NCBI GenBank assembly: GCA_036278755.1
Contig: DASUKL010000110.1
Coordinates: 1-18,959 of the forward strand
DNA length: 18,959 nt
Reading direction: 5' to 3'
Source: DASUKL01 sp036278755
GTDB lineage: Bacteria > Chloroflexota > Limnocylindria > Limnocylindrales > CSP1-4
Shown piece after piece: positions 1 through 7,271 of this stretch. Under the pieces are notes generated by a model that did not search any database, had not been told where the DNA came from, and saw only the letters and a list, made by a program, of their open reading frames with translations. The position numbers were made by a program, and so were the translations under genes. Each line of letters begins with the position of its first letter. Within the stretch, counting starts at the first letter, position 1.

Positions 1-46
1 CTCTTGCATGTCAAGCAAGTGCTCTAACCAGCTGAGCTAGCCGCCC
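1..46 (-). tRNA. tRNA-Val(GAC), 3' part cut off by the window edge
   Basis: Read on the minus strand from 46, the sequence gives a 7-base acceptor arm (GGGCGGC), TA at positions 8-9, a D-arm closed by GCTC/GAGC around the loop AGCTGGTTA, and an anticodon arm with stem CTTGC/GCAAG. The seven-base anticodon loop is TTGACAT, so the anticodon is GAC (window bases 10-12), which reads the valine codon GTC. Only the first 46 bases are present. The variable loop has just begun, and the T-arm, acceptor 3' strand and any CCA lie to the left of the window. The gene follows the amidohydrolase gene in the same direction, 34 bases after its stop. Confidence 0.93.
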
Positions 47-49
47 CTT

Positions 50-75
50 CGGTGCAGGGCATCGTAACGCACCGA
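50..75 (-). other. Inverted repeat and possible -10 box ahead of the tRNA
   Basis: Bases 50-56 and 69-75 form a perfect 7-base inverted repeat (TCGGTGC/GCACCGA) with a 12-base loop, between the stop of the amidohydrolase gene and the tRNA. There is no T-tract, so it is not a typical intrinsic terminator; it could be a weak terminator or a processing hairpin. The loop also contains TACGAT on the minus strand (66 to 61), which resembles a -10 box and would start transcription about 8 bases before the tRNA. No good -35 box is visible. Either reading is tentative. Confidence 0.25.
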
Positions 76-80
76 CCTGC

Positions 81-1766
81 TCAGCGGTCGAAGGAAGCGT
101 CACGCCAGGACTCCCGGCCGTCGAGGAGGGTCAGGAGGGGGCGAGCCGTGGCCAGCGCGCCGGCGGGGCGGACCGGCTCGTCCAGCGCTGCTGCGGGCAG
201 GACGACGAGGTCGGCGAGGTGGCCGGCCGTCAGACGGCCGCGGATCCCCGCCTCGCCGGCGATGATGGCCGGGTCGAGGATGGAGGCCCGGATGGCCCGC
301 TCCATGGTCAGCCCTTCAGCGCCTGGGAAGCGGGCCGCAGTGGGGCTCGGGCGGCGGGTCACGGCCAGGGCGATCCCCGGCCAGGGATCGGGCGATTCGA
401 CCGGGGCATCGGTGCCGAAGGCGAGGGCCGCCCCGCCCGCGACGAACGAACGCCAGCGGTAGGCGTCGGCGAGCCGATCAGGCCAGGCCAGGCCGGCCGC
501 GGGACCGTCGCCGGCCAGATGGCTGGGCTGGACGGAGGCCGCCACCCCAAGGCGGCCGAAGCGGCGGGTGTCGATGGCGGAGACCAACTGGGCGTGCTCC
601 ACCCGGGGGGCGAGGGGGAGGCGTCGGACGTCGGGCACGGCGGCGAAGGCATCGAGCGCCGTCCGCGCGGCCCGGTCCCCGATGGCGTGGATCTGGGTCG
701 CCAGGCCAGCCCCGGCTGCGAGGCGGACGAGATGGGTGAGCTCCGCCGGATCGGTGAGGGGCAGGCCGGCCAGGCCGGTGTCTGCGTACGGCTCCAGAAG
801 CCAGGCCGTCCGGGAGCCGAGCGAGCCATCGCCGAAGAGCTTCAGCCAGCCCACGTGGGCGCGAGCGTAGGGCTGGCCACCGAGCGGGTCACCGTCGGCC
901 GCGACGACGGTGGTCGGCTGACCGCTGCGGAGGCCCAGCTCGATGGCCCGCTCGAGCTGTTCGGCCCGGACGCTGGCGTGGACCCGGAGGGGCAGGCGCC
1001 CCTCCCCAGCCAGGCGCGCGTAGAGCCGTGGGCCACGGGCCAGGCGCGGCTCGGGCGCCACCTCGCCCGGGTCGTGCACGGCCACGATGCCCAGGCGCAG
1101 CAGGCGTCGGGCGTAGGCCTCGACCGCCACCGCCAGGGCCTCCGGGTCTGGGGCCGGGATGGCCGGCTCGACGAGGCGTGCGGCGTGCTCCAGGGCGACG
1201 CCGGTCGGCCGGCCCGCGTCATCGCGGAGGAGGGTGCCGCCGGCCGGATCAGGCGTGGCCGCGTCGATGCCCGCAAGGTGCATCGCGGCCGGGCTGAACC
1301 AACGGGCGTGGTGGTCGTGGGCCCACAGGGCGATGGGACGTCCGGGGGCGACGAGCTCGAGGCCCGCCACCAGTGGCCAACCGCCGAAGCCGTCGAACGA
1401 CCAGCCCCGGCCGAGCAGCCAGCCGTCGCGGTCGCCCTGGGCTCGACGGTCGCGGTCCCAGGTCCCGATGAGGGCCAGGGCCGTGTCGAGGGACGCATCA
1501 GGGCCCAGCTGCAGCTCGGTCGCGGCCTGGGCGGCGTCGACGAGATGGAGGTGCGCGTCGGTCAGGCCGGGCAGAGCGACCTGCCCTCGACCCAGCTCCA
1601 GGCGCCGCATCCGCGGCCGGGCGAAGGCTTCGATCTCTGACTCCGATCCGGCCGCCAGCACGCGTCCACCGCCGATGGCCAGGGCGTCGACCCAGCCGAA
1701 GCCGGTCTCGCCGGCCAGCGTCGCGATGCGACCCTTGACGATGAGGTCGGCTCGCAGCTCGGCCAC
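81..1766 (-). CDS. YtcJ-type amidohydrolase (Amidohydro_3 family)
   Basis: This 561-residue protein belongs to the amidohydrolase superfamily, which hydrolyses C-N bonds with one or two bound metal ions; its closest known group is the YtcJ / N-substituted formamide deformylase type. Visible motifs are the metal-binding HxH in GLTDAHLHL (H72, H74), WLKLFGDGSLGSRTA (K309 is a possible bridging lysine), QIHAIGDRA (H360), RVEHAQLV (H391) and FGTDAPVE (D453). The length is normal for the group. No signal peptide is seen, so it should act in the cytoplasm. I place the start at GTG 1766, 11 bases after the asparaginase stop, because GAGGA lies just upstream and the family N-terminus (ADLIVKGRIATL) begins here; the open frame continues upstream only as a shadow of the asparaginase gene. 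It is the last gene of the tldD operon. The exact substrate cannot be read from the sequence. Confidence 0.9.
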   Translation of the reverse strand: MAELRADLIVKGRIATLAGETGFGWVDALAIGGGRVLAAGSESEIEAFARPRMRRLELGRGQVALPGLTDAHLHLVDAAQAATELQLGPDASLDTALALIGTWDRDRRAQGDRDGWLLGRGWSFDGFGGWPLVAGLELVAPGRPIALWAHDHHARWFSPAAMHLAGIDAATPDPAGGTLLRDDAGRPTGVALEHAARLVEPAIPAPDPEALAVAVEAYARRLLRLGIVAVHDPGEVAPEPRLARGPRLYARLAGEGRLPLRVHASVRAEQLERAIELGLRSGQPTTVVAADGDPLGGQPYARAHVGWLKLFGDGSLGSRTAWLLEPYADTGLAGLPLTDPAELTHLVRLAAGAGLATQIHAIGDRAARTALDAFAAVPDVRRLPLAPRVEHAQLVSAIDTRRFGRLGVAASVQPSHLAGDGPAAGLAWPDRLADAYRWRSFVAGGAALAFGTDAPVESPDPWPGIALAVTRRPSPTAARFPGAEGLTMERAIRASILDPAIIAGEAGIRGRLTAGHLADLVVLPAAALDEPVRPAGALATARPLLTLLDGRESWRDASFDR

Positions 1767-1777
1767 CGGAGCGATCC

Positions 1778-2761
1778 TCAGTCCGCCGCCAGCAGGGCTC
1801 GCAAGGCCGGAGCGTCCGCCCCGGCTCCCAGGCCCAGGGCCAGGGCCAGGCGGGCCTTGGGCGGGCTCAGCGTGCCGGCGCTCAGGGCACCGGCCCGCAG
1901 CCACTCCGCGCCTCCCCCGGGGAAGGCGTAGGCCGGCGTGACGGCGCCGGCCGGGCAGCGGCTGGCGAGGACGACTGGCAGGCCGGCCGCCATCGCCTCG
2001 GCCGCGGCGGCGAGGAGGTCCGGATGGGTGTTGCCGCTGCCGGTGGCGGCCACGACGAAGCCGCGCGCGCCGGCCTGGCGAGCCAGGCGGAGGAGTGCGC
2101 CGTCGCTGCCGATGTGGGCCATCAGGACGGGGATCGGCTCCGCCGCCCGGTCCGGGATCGTCGGCAGGGTTCGCCGGCCAGGGCCCCGCCGGTCCACCCG
2201 GACGCCCGTCTCGTCCACGGCCCCCAGCGGCCCGACGTTGGGGGCCTGGAAGGCATCCAGGGCGGTCGTGTGGGTCTTGAGCACGTCGGCCGCTGGCAGG
2301 ATGCGGCCAGCCATGACCACGAGCGCTCCCTGGCCCCGCAGCTCGGCCGCGGCGGCGACCCGGACCGCCGCCCGCAGGTTGGCCGGCCCGTCGGCGTCGG
2401 GTGCTCCGGCCGCCCGCATCGCGCCGGTCACGACCAGTGGCTTGGGCCCGTCCAGCAGGAGGTCGAAGGCGAAGGCCGTCTCGTCCATGACGTCGGTCCC
2501 CTGGACGACGACCGCCCCGTCGATCTCCGGTCGGGCCAGGGCCGCTCGGGCCAGGCGGGCGATCTCGAGGACCTGCTCGAGCGAGAGCGAGGAAGCCGGG
2601 ACCCGGCCCCAATCGATCGGCTCGAGCGCGGCGATGCCCGCCAGACCGGGCGTGCCGGCGACGAGCGCGGCGCCGTCGAGGGCGGGCACGAGCCCGCCGG
2701 CCGCGGCGTCCGGCAGCATCGAGATCGTGCCGCCCGTGAAGATCATGGCGACGCGGCTCAT
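1778..2761 (-). CDS. ansA: L-asparaginase, cytoplasmic type
   Basis: The 327-residue product matches bacterial L-asparaginases, which hydrolyse L-asparagine to aspartate and ammonia. Both family signatures are present: the N-terminal TGGTIS (9-14, nucleophile threonine T12) and VVVQGTDVMDETAF (84-97, with T89 and D90 of the second catalytic triad), followed by a lysine in VLKTHT (K162). A later ATGSGNTHPD segment also fits the family. There is no signal peptide or lipobox, so a cytoplasmic enzyme is expected. The ATG at 2761 overlaps the glycosyltransferase stop as ATGA, implying translational coupling, and the amidohydrolase gene follows after 11 bases. Two amide hydrolases in a row suggest amide or asparagine-containing peptide catabolism. 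A related amidase activity on another asparagine derivative cannot be excluded. Confidence 0.93.
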   Translation of the reverse strand: MSRVAMIFTGGTISMLPDAAAGGLVPALDGAALVAGTPGLAGIAALEPIDWGRVPASSLSLEQVLEIARLARAALARPEIDGAVVVQGTDVMDETAFAFDLLLDGPKPLVVTGAMRAAGAPDADGPANLRAAVRVAAAAELRGQGALVVMAGRILPAADVLKTHTTALDAFQAPNVGPLGAVDETGVRVDRRGPGRRTLPTIPDRAAEPIPVLMAHIGSDGALLRLARQAGARGFVVAATGSGNTHPDLLAAAAEAMAAGLPVVLASRCPAGAVTPAYAFPGGGAEWLRAGALSAGTLSPPKARLALALGLGAGADAPALRALLAAD

Positions 2762-4176
2762 CGGCCGTTCGCCTCGGCCGGCCGCCACCCCTCCGGCGCA
2801 CCGGTGTGGGCCATCTTGGCGTAGCGCAGCGGGCCGCCGCCAAGGGCGACGCGGAGCCAGCCGACCGGCAGCGCGGCCAGCCAGTGGCCGCTGAAGATGG
2901 TCACCCCGATGGCCCGGACCAGCCGCTCCCGGACGGTCAGGGGCCGGCCCTCCGGATCGGGCGTCCAGCGCAGTGCGTCGAAGGCCAGGAGCGTGCCGGC
3001 CATCAGGTAACAGGCCGTCAGGATGGCTGCTGGACGCCACCGCCCACCGGCCAGGGCACCGGCCGTGGCCCCGGCCAGGCTGATGGGCAGCACCGTCTGG
3101 GCGCTGTAGGCCAGGAAATCGAGCTTCGCCAGGGGCGAGAGGGCCGGGCTGGCCAGGATCGCAGGGGTCAGGTCGAGCTGCCGCCGGACGATCCCCTCGG
3201 CCCACCGGCGGCGCTGGCGCCAGAGCGGGCCGGGCTCGGTCACGGGCTCCTCCCAGACGACGGCGTCGATGGCCCAGGCGACCGAGATGCCGAAGCGTGC
3301 CGCCAGCCGGCTGGAGAGGTCCAGATCCTCGGTCAGGGCGACCGCGCGCCAGCCGCCGACGGCGGCCAGGCGGTCACGCCGGACGCTGATGCCATCGCCG
3401 CGGAACTCGCTCAGGCCGCCCATCGACCAGCGTCCGCGCTGGATCTCACCGTCGGCCGTCTGCTCGTCGTCCTGGGCCTGGGCCAGCCAGCCGGCCAGAC
3501 CGGCCCGCGACCCACGGACGATCCGGCGCCGGGCCGTGACCGCCTCGGCCCCCCGGGCGACATAGGAGGCGACCCGCCGGGCGTAGTCGGGAGGGATGCG
3601 GGCGTCGGCGTCGAGGACGGCCACGATGTCGCCTCGGCAGAGCTCCGGCTGGGCGGCGGTCAGAGCGGCGCCCTTGCCATCGGCCAGGTTCGCCGCGGCG
3701 ATGGCTGCCGGACCGGCCGCTTCTGGCGGGCCCCGCCGGATGATCCGGGTCAGGGCCGCGATCCCGGCCGCGGCCGCGGCGGCTTCGACCACCGCCGCGG
3801 TGCCGTCGGTGGAGCGATCGTCGACCACGACCAGCTCGAAGCGGGGCGTGCCGTCCGCCTCGCGATGATCCTGCGCGGCGGCATCCGCGACGAGCGCGGG
3901 GAGGACCGCGGCCTCGTCCCGCCCGGCGACGACGAGGCTGACCGTGGGCAGCGCCGCGCCGACGGGCAGGTCGGAGGCCGCCAGCGGCGGGATGGGCGGG
4001 CGGCGGCTGCCGCGGACCAGGGGGCCGACGTAGGCGGCCATCACGAACGCGCCGAACCCGAGCACGGCCGAAGCGCTCCGCACCCGCGAGGCGGCCAGGC
4101 CGGCCGTGAGCGCCAGGCTGACGAGCGCGCCGGCAGCCAGCCGCTGGCCGGAGGGCATCGTCTCGGGGTCGGCCAT
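2758..4176 (-). CDS. Membrane glycosyltransferase, GT2 family
   Basis: This 472-residue protein is a family 2 glycosyltransferase with the motif order of the membrane-bound, cellulose/hyaluronan-synthase-like branch: VVVDDRSTDGT (116-126), VLDADAR (187-192, the metal-binding DxD-like site), LTEDLDLSSR (281-290, catalytic TED) and QRRRW (321-325). Two hydrophobic segments precede the catalytic domain (about 13-30 and 34-53), and about three follow it (about 352-378, 381-399 and 421-440), so the active site should face the cytoplasm. It lacks the PilZ domain of BcsA. The donor sugar and product (glycolipid or polysaccharide) cannot be assigned. The ATG at 4176 lies 4 bases after the MFS stop; no strong ribosome binding site is seen and ATG at codon 7 is an alternative. 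Its place among peptide-related genes is odd. Confidence 0.9.
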   Translation of the reverse strand: MADPETMPSGQRLAAGALVSLALTAGLAASRVRSASAVLGFGAFVMAAYVGPLVRGSRRPPIPPLAASDLPVGAALPTVSLVVAGRDEAAVLPALVADAAAQDHREADGTPRFELVVVDDRSTDGTAAVVEAAAAAAGIAALTRIIRRGPPEAAGPAAIAAANLADGKGAALTAAQPELCRGDIVAVLDADARIPPDYARRVASYVARGAEAVTARRRIVRGSRAGLAGWLAQAQDDEQTADGEIQRGRWSMGGLSEFRGDGISVRRDRLAAVGGWRAVALTEDLDLSSRLAARFGISVAWAIDAVVWEEPVTEPGPLWRQRRRWAEGIVRRQLDLTPAILASPALSPLAKLDFLAYSAQTVLPISLAGATAGALAGGRWRPAAILTACYLMAGTLLAFDALRWTPDPEGRPLTVRERLVRAIGVTIFSGHWLAALPVGWLRVALGGGPLRYAKMAHTGAPEGWRPAEANGR

Positions 4177-4180
4177 CCGG

Positions 4181-5656
4181 TCAGCGGCCCTCGCCCGGCC
4201 GCTGCTGGGCGTCGGGCTGACGCGCCAGGGGCATCGCCGTGACCGCGACCGGGTCGACGGCCCCGCCGAGCGGCGCGGGCTCGGCGCTCACCGGACGGAG
4301 CGGTGCCGGTCCGACCACCGACCGGAGGCCGACCCCGGCCACGAGCACGCCGCAGGCCAGGAGGACCGCGTCCGGGCTCGTCAGGTCGGCCACCGGACCG
4401 GCGACGATGATGGGCACGAAGCTGGCCACGCTGACGAGCATGTTGAGGACGCCGAAGACGCGGCCGCGGACGTCGGCCGGCAGCTCTTCCTGGAGCTGGG
4501 TCTGGGCCGGCACGGCCACCAGGGCATAGGCGATGCCGGCGACGATGGCCACGACCACGACGATGGCCAGGAGCGAGACCAGGGGGCCCAGCTGGACGAA
4601 CCCGTTGTTCGAGGCTCGGGCCTTGAGGAAGCTCGAGAGCGGCGCGGCCACGGCCAGCAGGCCCAGGCAGACGGCGAGGGTCAGCATGCCGCCCTCGATC
4701 ACCCGGCGCCGAGGCAGGTAGCGGCCGTAGGCGTTGAGGAGGAGGATGCCGACGACCAGCCCGGCCCCCAGGGGCAGGACCACGACCACGAAGTCCTTGG
4801 GCCCCAGGCCCAGCGAGTGCTGGGCGAACGAGGGCCCCAGGGCGCCGAGGACCCCGATGAGCGAGGCCGTGATGCCCAGGTAGCTGAGCGACCAGAAGAT
4901 GCTGGGGTTGGCCCGGATGTAGGCCAGGCCCTCGCGCAGCTGGCCGAACGTGCCGGCCACGGCCTGCTCGGCCTCACCCAGGGCGGCCGTAGCGTGGAAG
5001 CCGGCCCCCTCCGCCACGGGCGCCACCGGGGGCAACGTGGCGCACATCCCGGCTGCCACGAGATACAGCGCGGCGACCAGGATGAGCAGGCCCTGGACGT
5101 CGCCGAGGAGGATGACGAGGAAGGGGCCCAGGACCGCGAAGCCCACGGCGAACGAGGCCTGGAGGGTGAAGGTGAAGAGGCCGTTGGCAGCCAGCAGCTG
5201 CTCGCGGCGGACGACGAAGGGGATGGTCGAGGCCTCGGCCGGGGCGAACAGGGTCGTGACGGTCGAGACGACGATGTTCAGGAGGTAGATGGCCAGCAGG
5301 TTGGTGTCGAGGAAGAGCATGACCACGAAGGCCACGGCCCGCACCAGGTTGGCCGCCACGAGGATCGTGCGCCGGTCGAAGCGGTCCACGTAGACGCCGG
5401 CCACGGCGCTGAAGACGACGGCCGGGACGAGGAACGTCAGCAACAGCAGGCTGACCGCCGAGGCCGAGGAGTTCGTCCGCTCGGCGACCAGGACGGTCAG
5501 GCCGTAGAGGACCATGTTGCCGCCCACCTGGGTCGCCACCTGGGAGAGCCAGAGGGAGCGGAAGCGGCTGTTGCGCAGGACGCCCAGCGTCCCCTGGGCA
5601 TCGGCCGGGAGGGGTTCGACCTCGCGAGCCAGGAGGGTCCGCGGCTCGCGGCTCAC
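4181..5656 (-). CDS. MFS transporter, probable drug or metabolite exporter
   Basis: The product is a 491-residue integral membrane protein with alternating hydrophobic segments typical of the 12-helix major facilitator superfamily. The family motif A is visible after the second helix as AGVYVDRFDRRTIL (86-99). The first helices (SLWLSQVATQVGGNMVLYGL) and the later LPADVRGRVFGVLNML resemble the MFS_3/EntS-like proton-driven exporters. About 35 cytoplasmic residues end the protein. I choose GTG 5656 as the start because it overlaps the DUF951 stop as GTGA; the open frame extends 43 codons further upstream but only across the DUF951 gene. The operon position after tldD/tldE suggests export of a peptide or small molecule, which is inference; the substrate is unknown. 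Confidence 0.87.
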   Translation of the reverse strand: MSREPRTLLAREVEPLPADAQGTLGVLRNSRFRSLWLSQVATQVGGNMVLYGLTVLVAERTNSSASAVSLLLLTFLVPAVVFSAVAGVYVDRFDRRTILVAANLVRAVAFVVMLFLDTNLLAIYLLNIVVSTVTTLFAPAEASTIPFVVRREQLLAANGLFTFTLQASFAVGFAVLGPFLVILLGDVQGLLILVAALYLVAAGMCATLPPVAPVAEGAGFHATAALGEAEQAVAGTFGQLREGLAYIRANPSIFWSLSYLGITASLIGVLGALGPSFAQHSLGLGPKDFVVVVLPLGAGLVVGILLLNAYGRYLPRRRVIEGGMLTLAVCLGLLAVAAPLSSFLKARASNNGFVQLGPLVSLLAIVVVVAIVAGIAYALVAVPAQTQLQEELPADVRGRVFGVLNMLVSVASFVPIIVAGPVADLTSPDAVLLACGVLVAGVGLRSVVGPAPLRPVSAEPAPLGGAVDPVAVTAMPLARQPDAQQRPGEGR

Positions 5657-5880
5657 GATCCGGCTTCCGTCTGCGATCCGACCTCGGTCGTCGATCCGGC
5701 CTCGGGGCCACGTTCGACGATGGCCACCAGGCGGCGCTCGAGGGCCCGCCGTTCGAGCAGCACCCGCCGCCCGCAGCCGCTGCACACGAGGCCGATATCG
5801 GCCCCCAGGCGGGCGACCGTCCAGCGCCGTGAACCGCAGGGATGCGGGCGCCGTAGGTCCAGCACGTCCCCCAGCCCCAA
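5653..5880 (-). CDS. DUF951 family small zinc-ribbon-like protein
   Basis: About 75 residues if started at TTG 5880. The core GDVLDLRRPHPCG (4-16), then GADIGLVCSGCGRRVLL (26-42) and LERRLVAI, is the DUF951 signature found in Firmicutes and Chloroflexota. Cys15, Cys33 and Cys36 could form part of a metal site; the family has no established function that I know of. The start is uncertain: no in-frame ATG exists near the family N-terminus. TTG 5880 matches the usual family start best; CTG 5922 would overlap the tldE stop as CTGA and add 14 residues. The C-terminus carries an unusual repeated tail (EAGS, TEVGS, TEAGS). It lies between tldE and the MFS gene, overlapping the latter by GTGA. Confidence 0.8.
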   Translation of the reverse strand: MGLGDVLDLRRPHPCGSRRWTVARLGADIGLVCSGCGRRVLLERRALERRLVAIVERGPEAGSTTEVGSQTEAGS

Positions 5881-5918
5881 CTCGAGCGGTGGCCGCCCGG
5901 CGGCCGGTCCGGATCCGC

Positions 5919-7271
5919 TCAGTGCTCCGTCGCCCCGGTGAAGGTGAAGCCGGCGATGCGCACCGACGGCACCACGGCCGCCCCCAGGTCGCCGCGGAGC
6001 AGGCGCCGCTCGGCGCTCACCGCCTGCACCCCGGCCAGCGCCTGGAGATAGCTCTGGGTGAAGCGCAGGTTGCGCACCGGCCCGCGGATCTTGCCGCCCT
6101 CGACGAGGAAGAGCCCGTCGCGGGTCATGCCCGTGACGATGGCCAGCTTGGGGTGGACGGGATTGGTGTAGTGGAAGCGGGTCACCAGCAGGCCCCGATC
6201 CAGGCCCCCCAGGAGCTCCTCGCGGCTGGCCGTGCCCGCGTCCATGAGCATGTTCAGGGGAAAGGGTCCCCAGGGGTTTGGCGCCGGCAGGCCGTGACCG
6301 GTCGAGGCGCGTCCGGCCCGGGCCGCGGTCTGGGCGTCGTAGACGACGTCGCGGCAGACACCGCGCTCGATGAGGGCCACACGCTGCTTGGCCACGCCCT
6401 CGTAGTCGAAGGAGGCCGGCGCGCCCGCGGGGTCCATGCCGTCGTCGACGATCGTCACCAGCTCCGAGCCCACGACCCGGCCGGGCTCGAAGAACGAGCG
6501 CTCTTCCTGCACGGCCAGGGCCGAGAAGCCGACGTAGCCGAGCATGCCCAGCAGGTCGATCACGGCGTAGGGCTCGAGGACGACGGGGTACTCGCCGGGC
6601 GGGACCGTGCCGGGGGCCACGCAGGCCGTGCACTTCTGGGCCGCCTCCTCGCCCACCGCTCGGGCATCGATGGCCGTGGCGTCCACGGCGCAGGCCTCCG
6701 CATAACCGCCCTCGCCGCCGGGGGCCATGGCCACCGTGATGAGCTGGGCGAAGGTCCGCGCCTCCTCCACGGCCAGCCCGTGCGAGTTGGCCACGGCGAC
6801 GCGCTCCAGGCTGGTGGCGAAGGAGCCGAACCCCAGCAGCCCCGCCCCTTCGACCCGGCCCACCACCTCCCGAGCCGCCTCGGCGCGCTGTTCCGGGGTG
6901 GACTCGGCCGTGCCCGCCGAGGCGGCTCCGGCGGCCAGGGGCGTTGGTCCGGCCGGCGGGAGGCCCGCGAAGTCGGGGTGTTCGGGCTGCAGCCGGGCAC
7001 TGGTCGCGGCCCGGGCCGCCAGGCGGCGCAGAGAGGCCTCGTCGAGGCGGTTGGTGGAGGCCACGCCGATCCGCTTGCCGTCGACGAAGCGGAGGTTGAC
7101 GGCCACGTCACGCTCGGCCACGTTCTGGTGGATCTCGCTGTTGGCGAAGCGGGTCAGCTGCGAGTCCGTTCCGATGACCAAGGCCTCAGCCTCGGTGGCC
7201 CCCTCGTCCGCGGCCAGGTCCAGCAGCCGCTGGGCCAGGCCGAGGCCGGCCTCCCGGCCCGTGGCGATCAC
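5919..7271 (-). CDS. tldE: TldE/PmbA-like subunit of the TldD/TldE metalloprotease
   Basis: The 450-residue product is the non-catalytic partner of TldD. In characterised systems TldD and TldE form a heterodimeric zinc protease that degrades unfolded peptides and matures ribosomally made peptides such as microcin B17. The N-terminal strand-rich domain (about 10-75) and the C-terminal signature (FHYTNPVHP, 366-374; VTGMTRDGLFLVEGGKIRGP, 379-398; VRNLRFTQS, 399-407) are typical of PmbA. No HExxxH motif is present, as expected for this subunit. The start is GTG 7271, overlapping the tldD stop as GTGA; GTG 7274 is also possible. The tight coupling supports synthesis of both subunits at similar levels. 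It should be cytoplasmic. Confidence 0.94.
   Translation of the reverse strand: MIATGREAGLGLAQRLLDLAADEGATEAEALVIGTDSQLTRFANSEIHQNVAERDVAVNLRFVDGKRIGVASTNRLDEASLRRLAARAATSARLQPEHPDFAGLPPAGPTPLAAGAASAGTAESTPEQRAEAAREVVGRVEGAGLLGFGSFATSLERVAVANSHGLAVEEARTFAQLITVAMAPGGEGGYAEACAVDATAIDARAVGEEAAQKCTACVAPGTVPPGEYPVVLEPYAVIDLLGMLGYVGFSALAVQEERSFFEPGRVVGSELVTIVDDGMDPAGAPASFDYEGVAKQRVALIERGVCRDVVYDAQTAARAGRASTGHGLPAPNPWGPFPLNMLMDAGTASREELLGGLDRGLLVTRFHYTNPVHPKLAIVTGMTRDGLFLVEGGKIRGPVRNLRFTQSYLQALAGVQAVSAERRLLRGDLGAAVVPSVRIAGFTFTGATEH

Noticed and set aside
219..1640. A 473-codon plus-strand frame opposite the amidohydrolase
   Set aside because: No motif; the minus strand carries complete amidohydrolase signatures.
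1767..2843. N-terminal extension of the amidohydrolase frame
   Set aside because: This part is Arg/Pro/Gly-rich and overlaps the asparaginase gene fully in another frame; the GTG at 1766 with an upstream GAGGA is the better start.
5657..5785. Upstream extension of the MFS frame
   Set aside because: It crosses the DUF951 gene and lacks membrane or family sequence; the GTGA junction at 5656 is preferred.
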